From Proteromonas lacertae (taxonomy: Eukaryota; Sar; Bigyra; Opalinata; Proteromonadidae): 64,000 nt of DNA. Below, one piece after another: positions 35,678-49,414 of this stretch (position 1 is its first letter; the number at the start of each line of letters is the position of its first letter). The position numbers and the translations under genes are program-made. Location of the stretch: assembly GCA_002245135.1 (NCBI GenBank), contig NGBS01000596.1, positions 62,001 to 126,000 of the forward strand, in the 5' to 3' direction. The notes below the pieces were generated by a model. It had not been told where the DNA came from and made no database searches. It saw only the letters and a list, made by a program, of their open reading frames with translations.

Positions 35678-36571
35678 TTATTTTATACTCAATTCTTCAT
35701 TAATCTTTATTTCTTCTTCTTCAAATGGAATTACTGGAACTTCTGCTTCATTTAATTCTATTTTATTATATCATAATAAATATATTATATACTCTTCAAT
35801 TCATTCATCATTTCATTCAATTTCAATCGATCTTTCTTTTCTTTAACAAGTATTTTTCTTAAAAAGGAGTTTAATTTATCTCCATTTTCACATTCTAATG
35901 GAATATATTTCACATTTTCAATATTCTTCATTGTTTCTAATATGTTTGAACCAACAAATGGATATTTCCCACTTTTTAAATAATAGAATATTAATCCAAA
36001 ATTCCAACTATCACTTGAAATATCTAATTCTTTTCCTAATAATTCATCAATACAAACAAAACACAAATCTTCATTCTTATTAGATTTCTTTCCTTCTCTT
36101 CCTTTATATAACAGATTATTTAAATAATCATTAATAATCACTTCATTTTCATCATTCAAAAAGATATTCGAAGGTTTTAAATCACTGTGAATTGTTTTCA
36201 TTTAATCTTAATATATTTCGAATATTCCACCTCTCTTCAAAATATTTCACAGGGTTTATTATATCTAAGTGAGTTTTATACTCTCTCATCACTCGATATA
36301 AACTATCTCCTTTCATTTCAATTATCTTATATTTCATTAAACCTTCAATATTCAAATTATTCATTCTTTTCATTGTTAAAACCACTTCTTCAACTACTTT
36401 TAAATCTAACTCACTCACAATCATCACTTTCAATAATTTCTTTGATTTGTTATTCATGTCTCGAATTTTACACATTCTGTTATTACTCTCATCACTCAAC
36501 AACTAAAATAGAATTAATCACTTTTATACTTCATATTTATTATCAATCAACCAGCCTGATAATGAATCCAT
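35678..36571 (-). CDS. Kinase-like protein (pseudokinase), copy C
   Basis: Three exons (36530-36571, 35793-36502, 35678-35757; introns 27 and 35 nt). MDSLSGWLIDNKYELLSDES opens a kinase N-lobe (KIRDMNNKSKKLLKVMIV with a Lys in the VAIK position). The catalytic loop reads IHSDLKPSNIFL (HSD for HRD, Asp kept). The DFG site reads NDY, so metal binding should be lost and it is likely a pseudokinase. The C-lobe holds SSDSWNFGLIFYYLKSGKYP and ends in an acidic tail EEEEIKINEELSIK. A single +1 frame change near 36190 separates the N-lobe from the catalytic loop (AGATTAAATGAAAACAATTC). Subtracting one base gives exactly 276 codons plus stop. That site is an A run, so a consensus error is plausible. 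No LRR follows in frame, but an LRR relic lies just downstream. Confidence 0.65.
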
Positions 36572-36798
36572 TTTTTCTATAAAATTATCAACAGCACAAC
36601 AACACAGGAAGAAGAAAAACAAAAACTAAAATATCAAGCTTTTTACACTAGGCTTGAGAATTTTCTTGATTTTTCTGATTTTTATTTTCTATTTTTCTTC
36701 ATTTAGCATTGGTTAAGATAACATTTTATTCAATAAACACACACACATAAATATTTCATAAAATATAATAATTAAAAGAATATTAAAAAAAATATCAA

Positions 36799-39700
36799 TT
36801 AATCATCAAGTTGACATAACAAAGCAGAACCTTTCAACACCCAATAATCAGGATTTTTATCTGTTGGGAAATCAACTGAAATTACATAATTTGTAGAAAT
36901 ACCAGTTGTAGACAATGTACCAGCTCTTGTAGATGTTTTATAAACTGGACAACTATATTGACCAACAGGAGTTTGATAATTAACAACTGATAAGAAATGA
37001 ATAAATGGAGCAGTACAATACATTTCACCTGGATTACTATCTGCTAATATTTGATTGGCTTTATCCCATCTTACACCATCACAGAATAAACCATAAATAT
37101 AAACACCATCATTTGGACCTTGAGTTATTTCTTTTACATCTTCATAAGGTAATATTGAGAAACTAAAGTTCAATGTATCAATTGGAATTGCATATTTTCT
37201 AGCATGACTTTGTAATGCACCAGTTAAGAAACCTTGTGGGAAATAAAAACCACTTAACCAGAATGCATCTGGTTTACCATTCTTTAACCAATTTCTTAAT
37301 TGTTCAACTCTTAATCCTAAATCAGTAACCCATGATGCTAATGGTTTTAAAGATGGATAAGCTGCATTTTCCCATACATCAGGTACTTTATTATTATTGA
37401 CGGCAGTATACATTCTATCTAATACATCATCCATTAGTTCTTCACCTCTTATTGCCTTTTGAATTCTACTTAATGTATTTCTTATCACATTTAATAAATT
37501 ATTAAATTTATCAATTTCGTGACTTAATAATGTTGCTAATGAGTCCATTACACCATTTACTTCTATAAATGTCTTTGAACCAGCTTCTTCCATTAACATA
37601 TTATTTGGAATCTTTGTTTCAATTTCTTGAGCTAATTCTAATACGATTTCATCAGTTGATTTACCTGATGCATTTGCACTATCTCTTGGTTGAACAGGAT
37701 AAACATGTATCTAACAGTTTACGACTTTCTTCTACTTGATATGCAACATTAGCATTATTATGCATACCAAATATCTCAGGATTATCATTCAATGGTAAAC
37801 TCTTCACATATTTTATATATTCCATTAAACTACCAACTGGCATACTGTAATAAATACCACTTGGACTAAATTTATAATTATCTTTTAACACATCAGGTGT
37901 TATATATACATTCAATATACACATTAAACATCTTCGATCTAAATCATCAGTTACTCTTCCACCATAGTTAATTTGGACCACAAACATAAGTTAAAGCTTC
38001 CCATGGTACTTTCTCATGTTCATCAATAAACATCTTTAATACTTGAACAGATGTTTCTAAATCACTATCATTGAATTCATAACGAATATTAAAACCTAAT
38101 GGACCAAATTTACGTCTTTCTTGTATTACAGCATGGAAGAATGATAAACCAAATACAATCTTTTTCCAACTGAATAAATCTCGACATTTCTCAAAATCAG
38201 TCCAATTCTCTAAGTTTTGCATTGATCTTAATAAATTAGCTTTTATACCTTTTGGTGGTTCATTTGTTAATTTCACACCATTCTGTAATATAGGAACAGG
38301 GAAATAATTAGTTGGCATTGATGTAAGGAATAATCTAAAATCAGGATGAATCTTTGGTTGATTTTCTGCTCTTACACTAAATCCATCAACTATCTTTTCT
38401 AATGCTCCCATCCAGGATTTGGCTAAATGACAATTCTGTAACATAACCCAATCACCTGTTTTACAAGCTTTCTCTATTGCTGCTGCTGCTCTTTTACCTT
38501 GTCCTTGTCCTAAAGCAATTACTGTTAATCTTTCAGTGTAATTCTTTTGTTTTGCAAAGTTCAATAACATTCCAGTTGGATCAGCACCTGTTGATAATAC
38601 GAAAATCACTGGTGTTTTATAATCTGTGTCATTATACACATCAACCATAGCTGTTGGTGGATATTCTACAAATTCATTACCTAAATAATCTTTAACAAAT
38701 CCCATCAAACCAAATATCAACTTATCTTCACTCAATAGTTTCAACATCATTACTTTACGAATCTTTTGAATCTTTTCATTCCATTCATCACCACCAGGTA
38801 ATGCTTCTCTATATGGTTCTTTACTCTCAGCCCATTTCTTCCATTCTTCTAAATTATCTGTAATATGTTGACCTAAACCACTTCAAATCCAACATCTGTT
38901 CAGCGGCACTGATTGTATTCCATGCATTTGGTATTATGAACTTTGGATCTGGATTTGGTAATGGATTCACTATCATACCAGCACCTTTTAACAATACTTT
39001 CCATTCATTATCAGATACTACACCACTATGTCTTAAGATTTGAACACATAATAAAACTGAGAATAATAACTTATCTTTTTCAAATAAACCTCTACAAATG
39101 TTGCTATAAATAACACTTGTCATATATTTCATTAGGTTATTTCAATCTTGTTTCTAAATCATCAGATTTTTCGGCATTTCTTAAGCACATATCGAATAAT
39201 CGAATGAAGTAGGATAATGAGTATTGATACATTGGATCTACATTACTAAGATCAGCAATTACAAAGTAAATTATTGAACCTCTTTCAGCTACACTTTCGT
39301 ATTGATTTCTAATTATATTGATTTCTTCAGCTGTCTTTTCACTCTCAGCTAATCTTTCTTTAATCACTGCGGAAATTACTTTGGAATCTTGTAATATTTG
39401 AATCAATTCTTCATCATCCAATATATTTCCACTACTTTCAGATATTTGTTTCAAAATCTTATCTTCGATTTGTTTCAACTGTTTTTTATCATTAGACATA
39501 CTCACTACCAAGTTATTCTTCTTTTCTTCTACATCTGGTCTTTCGGCAGCAATCACATTACCTTTCAATTGATCTCCTAAACCTTCAAATGTCACAGTAA
39601 AGTTAATAATTGTCACTTTAATACAGATTTCAGGTAAATAATGTGGATTTGGTAATTTGGTTGTTAAATAGAATTTGAATGCTTCATCATAATCAACATC

Positions 39701-42700
39701 ACTATCTCCTAAATGGATTAATGTTCTACCAGCATTTTGGAATATTGATTTCTGTAAAACTGGATCTAAAGCTGGATCTAAAAATTCACCAATATCTTCT
39801 ATCAATAATGGTCTACCAATACGAATACAATTTTCTAAACTTCTCAACATATTCGCATTATCCATACGAATTACTTCCAAATGACTCTTAGCTTCCATCT
39901 GTTTTATCCATTTCTTGGCTTGTTCTTGTGGATCAATCATTAATGGCCATCTTTTACCTCTTGTAGCTAAAACAGCATTATCTGTTGATACTGTATCTGT
40001 TGGTAAACCATTAATGTTCCATTCTCTTAATACAATTGGATCACCTAAAGTACCAAATAAAGAGAATTTATCACTAGAAGGAACTTCTTTTTCTTTGATT
40101 CTACCAAACCATTCTTCAATCATACTTTCTCTGTATGGACCAGTAAAAGCACCATAATAAGATATACAAGCGGCAGATATAAATACATCACCAACTAATG
40201 TTAATAACTGTTCATCGTAGGTTTTTACACTCTCTTTCCAACGTACTTGTTCATCAGCTAAACCAGTTGTTAATTTCTGAGCTCTTCCTAAACGATCAGC
40301 TGTTAACTTTTGATCAGCTTTTAATTGGTTTAATTCTTCCATTGTTCGATTTAATAAATCTGTCTTTTCTTGTACAGCATCTTTGACTTCTTGTAATTGA
40401 GATAATTTCTTATCTAATTCACCTTTTGCTAAGGCATATTTTGCATCCATCTCAGCTAATATCTTTCTCTTTGGTTCTACTACTTTTGCTACTTCACTGT
40501 AATTATACATAGCATGAATCCACATACAAATACTTGTAGCTGCTACAGATACACGTTGTACATTTTCTACTCTCATTTCATCTTTATTTACATAACCAAC
40601 AATCTTCTTTATAATCTGTGGAGATATCTTATCTTTATCATAATTCTTTAATAAATTCATAAAGTCACTTCTACCTAAAATCTTCTTAGATGTATCCCAA
40701 TCTGGTTTTTCACCTAATAATATACACACAGCTTCCATAACAGTCTGTACTGCAGGTGGTGGTTTAGTAAATGATTTGACTTCTGTAATATCTTTCTTAT
40801 CCAATTTATCTAAAGCTTCTAATGCTGAATTCAAGGCTGGCATAGCAACATCTAAATCAGCTTGAGCATCAGCTCTTAATGCATTCACTTCATTAGCTTG
40901 TTTCTCTACAATTGCAGCTTCTTGTGTAACTTTAGCTTCTAATGCATCTGCATCAGCTTTTTCTTCAGATACTTTTTCTACTAATACTTCTGTTTCTTCA
41001 CTCTTCTTGGTTAATACTGGTTCTAATTTAGTTAATTCTTCTTGTAAACTTGCTACAACAGAGTTTGTTTCTTCTAATTTACCTACACCAGTTGCTAATT
41101 TATTCTTAGATGCATTAATTTCATCTCTTCTTTCTTGTAACATAGAAATATATGAATTAATCAAATCTAAATAACTCTTTGGTGTTGTATATACTTTTCT
41201 TCTCAATTCATTAAAGAATTTAGTAGCATAAACTTCTACATCTAAATGAATCTGAGCACATTCATTGGCTAATATTTCTCTAATATTATCACCACCTAAA
41301 TTCACTTCAGTTAAGAATCTATTAGCTACAGAAATCAAAGCATCATAAGGCCAAGGCATAAACCAATCAATTGTACAGCAGTTAATCAATGAAGGGAATT
41401 GTCTACATCTTACACGAAGTGAATCACCAACTGGAGACATACACAACACAATATGTAAATTATCTCTAACACGTTGTACAAAGGTTTGATAACAAATATC
41501 TCTTGATTCTGGTAAACCCATTTTACGAACAACTGGACGAATATCTTCAATTAGTTTGTTCTTTTCATCATTGGCGTAAAGATTTGGAACTTCACCTGTA
41601 TTTAATACATTATTCACATCTTCTAAGAATTGTTCTTTCACAATATGATTATCAGTAAATAAAAACACTATTTGATTACCTTCAATACCAGCAACTTGCA
41701 TTAGTTTCTTAATATCATCGTGGAATTCATTAATACCATAACCTCTTGTTAATTCAATCTGGAAACACTTTATACTTGCCATATAACATGCCATTCTTGT
41801 TAATGATTGTTTACCACTACCACCAACACCTACTAACATTGCATTACCTCTTGGTTGTCTTAATATTCTAGCAATACGTGATACATGCTCTGTGGCATTT
41901 CTGAAGAAGACTAACTTCATTTTGTTAGTGAAATCATTGTTGTAATCTTCTAACATATCATCTAATACTTTAACAGTCTTTTTATAATCTCTGCTTACTT
42001 CATAAATACTAATATTATCAATTCTTGGCTTGATCCAATCAACAAACATTATTGAATCTTTACCTATAAATTGTTCTACTTCAAATCCATCACTAGATAT
42101 ATGGAATTCACTTGTAATAACTCTAACCAAATTCTCAGCAAACCAATTCTTATCTTCATCATTAATCAATCTATCACAGAATATTCTAAGACATTCATGA
42201 GCCCATAATTGAATCATTACATTTGGTAAACTAACTTCTCTTGGTCTTACCATCAAACAACCTTGAATAACTTTAGAAACATCACGAAGGTTGAATGTAT
42301 AATGTGATTTAGCTGGAGTTGGTTTTAAATTAGCTTTTACATTACAATATACTTCAATTGTACCTCTTAACATAGCTCTTGATAGTCTTTGAATATCTTT
42401 TGAAAATCCTTCTAAGAATCCATTCAATATACTTCCAAATATCTTCTCCAATACTTCATCACCAGCTGCAGGAACACTCATCATATGACAATGACGTGTA
42501 AATCTTTGAGTCACTTTGTTTCTACCTCCACCAGGTGGTGCAGCAGCTACTAATAGGGTTGTATCCATTATATCCTTCCAGAATAACTTATCTCTATCAT
42601 AAAAACCATTGAAATCTTCAAATTGTCTCAATAATTCAATTGGTGGTTGAGCTCCATATTGTTCTACAGCAGGCATATTCACATCATCAACAAATATAAT

Positions 42701-45700
42701 CACTTTCTTACCAGCTGGACCTCCTAATAGATTCTTTCTCTTCTTTTCTAATTTATCTTCAATACTTGCTTGTGTAGCTAATGAACTAGTTTGAGCTGAG
42801 AAGTTCAACATTATATTCAAAGTTCCTTCGCCACCATCTTCTTCTGAAGCTCCCATATGGTTTAATAATGATTGAATAATCACAGTTTTACCTGTACCAG
42901 TAACACCAGTTAAAAATGCACTTCTATGAGCATGCATATCAGTTCTTAATATCTTTTCATATCTTACAGTATCTACAGTTGGTACAATAATACTGAAATA
43001 AGGTGCATTCATATCATAAACGAATTTTGGTACAATTTCACTCCATGAGACAAATTCTCGTTTATTTTCATCATAATATACATCATAAGCACCTCTTGGA
43101 CCAAACATTATATCTTTAAACTTATGTTGAATATGATCATCAAATGGTAAGATATCTTCATCTCTTAAGGATATACCAACTGACCAAATCAAACTATAAG
43201 CGAAGTAATTCTGTAAATGTTCGATGTCTATAATCTACATCTAATTCATGTTATCTTAATTTTACATTCTTTCAATAATTGAGTGAATAAAATACATAAA
43301 CTAGCAATAAGATTTATATCCATAGTCATAATAGGTTCTTGACATTTCTTTCTTTGGAATTCAATTACTTCATCAATATTATTATCAAATAAACTCTGTA
43401 TAAATTCATGTGTTTCTTCATCAAATTCAGGGAATGTACTTGCTAACCATGTTGTCACATATGGTCTCCATCCTAATGTAGTTTCTGGTACAAATACAAC
43501 ACCTAATCTTGGACACAGTAGCAGGTGAAGCTTCTTCTAAATCACCTACTTCAAATAACATTCTCATTTGATTTCTTAATTTGATTCTTTGTCCATTTGC
43601 CAAACATAAGGTTTGATTATCATCTAAGACAGTATTCATATTTTCAATCCACAATGCATCAATTGGACCATCAAATACAGTCCATCTTCTATCTTCATCT
43701 TCAAAGGTTGTTGCATATCTAATAATTGAAGATGCTAAACCATCTCTCCATTCTTGTGTTAATTCATTAAATTCACCATATAATTCACCCATTGTAATTG
43801 CTTTTGGATTAATTACTGTATATGTAACATGTTGGAATGTTTCATTTTTACTTTCTTTATCTCTTAAAGTTCCCATTGACTTTGCTAAGATTCTATAACT
43901 TGTGGTTTTACCTCCACCACTTGGACCTACTAATACAACTCCAAATCTGACATTAAATGTTTCATACAATTGAATTGTCTTTGTTAAAAATTCATCTTTT
44001 GGTTGTAATCCAGCTTTAGTTATTTCATCAATCAATGTTTCTTGTAACTCACCAGTATCATTTACAGGAACTACAACATTAGGGAATAAATCATTAACAA
44101 TAGCATGGAATAATGGTAAATCATCAGCTAAGAACTTAGGTACATTTGAATCTCTCATTGCTCTAATCAACACAACATCTTCACTTAATGTTGGATTACT
44201 ACGTTTTAATGAACCAGCCATGACTAATACAGACTTTACAGCTCTTAAACCATAATCGTAGTGATGTTGTTGAGATAATTGTTCACTAGATAATTTGTAT
44301 AAACGAACCATCTTTCTAGAAAGATTCTTTGAATCATCAAAACCTTCAGCGAATAACATAATTTCAGCAATTAATGCATAATCAGGAACCATCATAGATA
44401 CAGGTCTGAAGAAGATCTTTAAATTATCAGGTAATTCAGTACGACCAGCATAACCAGGATTCATAGTAATAATAACAATATGTGGATAGATTGGAATTAA
44501 AGTACCTTCAAATACAATCTTTTCATCTGTTCCTAATAAACCTTGACGTAATGTCAATAACTGTTGTGCAACCACAGATAATACTTCAATATCAATTCTA
44601 TTAAATTCATCTAGACAAGTCCAACAACCACATTGAGCTAAGCCACTAAATAATTTACCCAACATCTTATAATCAATTTGATCAGAACAGTTAAATACCA
44701 CACAAAGAATGCCCAAAGCTTTAGCTAAATCTTTAGAACTTTCAGTCTTACCAGTACCAGCTGGACCAGCAGGAGCAGCACCTAAACTCAATCGAATAGC
44801 TCCTGTTATAGTCATCCAACATCTATCAGTTAATGGAGTAATAACCAAACGACTAGTACATCCTTGATATTCATAACCATAGATTAATTCAGTACTGGAT
44901 TGTCTAACTACACATTCTTCTCGATCTTTATCCCAGTAATATCTTAATTGCATTTGCCATGAAAAACTATTGATATTATCTACTCTTTTTAAACATAATG
45001 ATTCTATAATATCTCTTGCATGTACATCTGTTGTTACTAAAGCGACAATAATTTTTCTTTGATTGGATGTTAATTGTCCTCTAACTAAAGCAGTCATTTG
45101 ACTTAATTGCACTTTATTTTGATCATACCATGTTCTTAAAGCTTGAACTGGATTGTCTGAAGTTAATGCTTTCTCTGTATTTCTTGTCCACATGATTTGT
45201 GCAGCTGTAGCAACAACTTGTCCAAAATGATCCATCACCCATTGTGGTCTTTTTTCTTTCTCATAATCTACTACACCTTCATAAATTAATCTTTTTATTG
45301 TTTTCTTCATATCATTTTGTACAGCTGTTAACCATTCTTCAACTTGTCCTCTTGCTTTTAGATTCTTTCCTAATGGTACTTTTTCACCTTCTCCTGAAAT
45401 CATTGCAAATATATCAATACTACTAGCTTCAGCACCAAAATCTAACTTCATAATTTGATCAAAGCATTTACGTAAATGAGGTTGTACAGCTTGTACATTA
45501 CGAGTTTGTACCAATATTTCCAATAATTCATCATTGGATAAGAAATAGAATCTTGGGAATGCTTGACGTTTGGTTTCTAAATAATCTTCTAAAGATTTCT
45601 GGATTTTATCCAATACTTCATTATTCTTTATTAAAGTCTCTTTCAATCCTTTCAATGTACCAGCTGTAACTGCATTTGGATTAGCATTTACTCTTCTCAT

Positions 45701-48700
45701 TATATCTTTCCAATTTCTATCAATATTTTCAAATAACTTTGTTTCTTGTGGTAATTGTCTTTGAATATCACCAGCAGAGAAAATAGTTTCCAAATACATC
45801 CATTGTTTCTGACAGTTAAACCATTCATCCATTGTTTCTTGTAATAACATTAATTTCTTCTGCCAATATTCTACTTCATCTCTTATTGGACTACAATATC
45901 TACTACCCATAATTGTATTTAACGTAACTAATGAATCATCTAATGCTGCAATAATATCATCAGGAGCACCTAAAATAAACACATCCTTTTGCTCTTTATA
46001 AGGTAATACTTCAAATTCTAAGTCCTTCCATACTGATTTAACTTTAACTTGTAATAGATCTAATAAAGCAGCTTCTTGTACAGCATTATTGGCGATTCTA
46101 TTGATTTCTGGTTGATGAATAATAACATTCAATTGAATTAATTCACCAAGTGAATAAGATTTTCCTTCTTCAAATGTATGTCCAATAATTTCTTGGATTT
46201 CCTGTAAATGTCTTTGTTGTAAATGTGGATTTCTTAAATCCAATATAACTGGTAATAAAGTCTTGAAATCTTCAACCATTTGTTTGAACTTTGGCACAAC
46301 TCTTGAACCTGGCAAACCTCTTGCACAAATTGCGACAGCTTTATTGTATTGTTGTACATATTTATTCAATTCATCAGTGTTGATCTTATCTAATGGAGTA
46401 TTTTTCCATTTTTCAGTTAATTCTCCCCATTCTTTCAATCCTTTCCATAATTGCATCTTACACTTCAAATCCATTGCTACTTCATCCAATACTTCATATT
46501 GTTGTACTTCTTGATTCAATAATATCTGATAAGATTCATATTTCTGACTTTGTTCAGTTAATTTCTGAACTTCTTTCTCTTGTTTCTCTAAGAATTCTAT
46601 TACATCATCTATTGGTGCATCTGGATTACCGATCATTGCATATTCTAATTGTTCTCTCACTGTAATTACATTTCTCTTCAATACTGGAATCTCTTTAGCA
46701 ATCTTTGCAGCAAATACTTTCTTATCTTGTTCTAAGTTACCTTCACAATATCTTAAACCTTCTTCAATTGTATTCATTAAATCAGTTAAGGAGATATTAT
46801 TAGCATTTTGGGTTTCTGATAATTCCCATTCATTATTCTCCATTACTTCACATAAATCAAAGATTCTTTCATATTTTGTTTTAGCTAATGGCATAGCTTC
46901 AGCACATTCATTTAAAAACTTCACTTTTTCAACAAATTCTTCAACTGATGATGGTGTGGAAGATACCTTTTGATTTCTCATCTTTAATTCAGCTAATAAT
47001 TCAGTAGTAAACTCAGCAATTAATCCAGGAAGCATTTCATGCATTGCAGATATACAACTCATTGGTGTTGGTTTAATATTAGCTTTAGTTTCAATACTGT
47101 CAACATATAACACCATAATATCAGCACTTGATGGTATATCTTCTAACTCTTTATATTGTTTGTAATATTTCTCTATTGTCTTTCTCCAAACATCAGCTGT
47201 AGCATCGTGGAATAATTCTTGTACATTTCTTTCTGTATTATTATTTTCTAAGTATATATCTCTATATGGTTCAAAACACTTACAATATTCAGTCACTTCA
47301 TCAAATGAATGATTTAAACCATTTCTTATCTTCTCTACAAATTCTGTATATTGATCCATCTTCATAAACACATTTCCTAGTATATTTTCTTCACTTAAGT
47401 CCATATCAGCATCTTCTTCAGTAACAGCCATTGTATAAGGCTTCAAATCTTCGTGTGTTAATAACATCTCATTATGATTGATAATATCAACACCATTACT
47501 AATTAATCTATCAAATCTATCCCATGTATCTTTGTAATTAGGATATACTGATATAGTACCATCTGTATCACTTACACTTACGACTGTACTGATTAATGGA
47601 TGATATTCATCTGGATTAGATGTTGTATTACTACCTTCTTCTATCACTTCTTCAGTTCTAATCTTATTAGGTGGTAAATTAGGTGGTTCAATGGATTGAT
47701 ATAATTCGTCTAATGACTCTATACATATTTCAATAAGTGTATGAGCAATAACAAAATCAGTTAATCGAATAAATCGAGTTAATCTTCTACATTCAGATCT
47801 TAAAGCTGCCTTCTTTGTAAATGACATTTTCTGATCTGCTGAAATATTATTGGCTACTAAAAATGCATCTAATACTTTATCACATGATGTTCTTAATAAT
47901 AATCTTGTCTTTACATTGAATTGCTCTAAGTAATTAATAGCATATGCTTTTCTTTTACCTTGCTCTTTTGTAAATTCTTCTAAATCTAATGTCTTTGAAT
48001 ATCCTAAACTGAATAATTTACATTCAGTGTGAGCTTCAACACATAATAATCTTATCTTAAACATACATTCTCTTAAGATTGGATTTAGTATGAAATAATT
48101 CTTATCTATTGCTTCACTAGCTTGAGCTATCTTTTTGTAGTGTAAATTCTTTTTCCACCATGTATAACTCTTCCATATTGGATACTTTTCAAAGAAGGGG
48201 ATTTCTTTAATTGTATTGAAAATAGTATATTCTCTCTCAAATTGTTCTAAACTAGTAAACTCACATTCATTCTCATAGAAATGAGTAATACCGTGTTTAG
48301 AAAGTGTGTAATAATCATTAATAATAGATGATTGCTTTGCAAATGTATTAGTAGTTGTTAATGATGAAGTTGATTGACTTCCTGTCATTGATTTTCTTCC
48401 ATTTGTACTTGCCATTGATTTTCTACCAGTTTTTGAATTATTATTATTATTGTTATTGTTATTATTATTTGTATTGTTATTGTCGTTTTGTATTTCACTG
48501 TGTGGTACAACCATCATATCATAATAACCATATAAATACTTGTTTTTGGATGGTCTTTTGTTTTTAGGTAATAAATAGAGGAAATTACCTTTACTAAAGT
48601 CATCTAAGGTTGCTTCATCAAGATTTAAGGATTCAATGAATTTACCATAATGAGGTTTCTTATGGAAAGTAAATACATCATCATCTTCTTCCATTTTGTT

Positions 48701-49146
48701 TTGATTTTGGTTAGCTGCTGTTTCATTAAACTGTACAACATCCTCTAAGGGTAAGGTTGATGTTGATGATATTGTTGTCAAACCAGCAGCTTGAGGTAAG
48801 GTGGGAAAACTACTATCTGCTTGTAATGTTTTCTTTTTATTGATATTTCTCAATGGTGACGTTTCTGTATATACCTTCTTTAACGGAGGCTATTTAGAAT
48901 ATATATATAACGAAATTATACATGAGTAGTGGTAATTAATGTTGGTAGGGTGGTAGTAGTCATAGCCTTTCTTTTAAAATTCAATTTTGTTTTAGACAAT
49001 GTGCCATCACACACAGGACTGTCATTTGTTAATCTGATATTGCTTTTAGAGTATCTAAAACATAATTTATCTAGTCAATACAATCTAGAAGTCAAATCCG
49101 GTGCATTTGAAGACATCCCTTTTATCTTCTTTGCTGTTCTGTCCAT
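36799..49146 (-). CDS. Axonemal inner-arm type dynein heavy chain
   Basis: The motor ATPase of cilia and flagella. Three introns (49055-49081, 48890-48921, 43228-43265) and five +1 frame changes give exactly 4,081 residues, normal for single-headed DNAH3/7/12-like chains. The N-terminal tail is followed by AAA1 (GPAGTGKTESSKDLAKAL near 1440, then CLDEFNRIDIEVLSVVAQQ). AAA2 is GPSGGGKTTSYRILAKSM (near 1720), AAA3 GVTGTGKTVIIQSLLNHM (near 2046), AAA4 GVGGSGKQSLTRMACYM (near 2406). A coiled-coil stalk lies around 2650-3000, then AAA5, AAA6 and the C-terminal domain (PVGQYSCPVYKTSTRAGTLS). Frame changes lie near 43510, 39138, 38880, 37977 and 37710, all in conserved stretches and all +1. The N-terminus is built from short exons (MDRTAKKIKGMSSNAPDLTS). 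The gene shows the organism builds motile flagella at some stage. Confidence 0.95.
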
Positions 49147-49414
49147 TGAAGTTTAAATAACGACAAAAAGCTTGATCTAAAAATTTGGCTCGAACATGTA
49201 ATTCATGTCATTTTGTCATTTTTCTTTCTTTCTCTATTTTCTCATTATACATTTGTTAGATGTACTTTATTTTATCATGTTAAAAGTTAATTGAATATTA
49301 TACAATGATAAAATGAATTATGTATTTTATATTCATAGTATTACTTTTCAGTTGCTTTTAGTATATGGAGATTGTTCTAAAACACAAAATATACATTTAA
49401 AAAATCTAAATTAA

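Noticed and set aside
43228-43265. Two frameshifts in dynein near 43.25 kb
   Set aside because: A 38-nt intron (GTAAAA...TAG) joins LLKEY to IEHLQNYF in frame, so no lesion is needed.
39398-48567. Series of plus-strand open frames across the dynein gene
   Set aside because: All are antisense shadows of conserved dynein codons, rich in Leu, Ile, Tyr and His, with no introns or motifs of their own.
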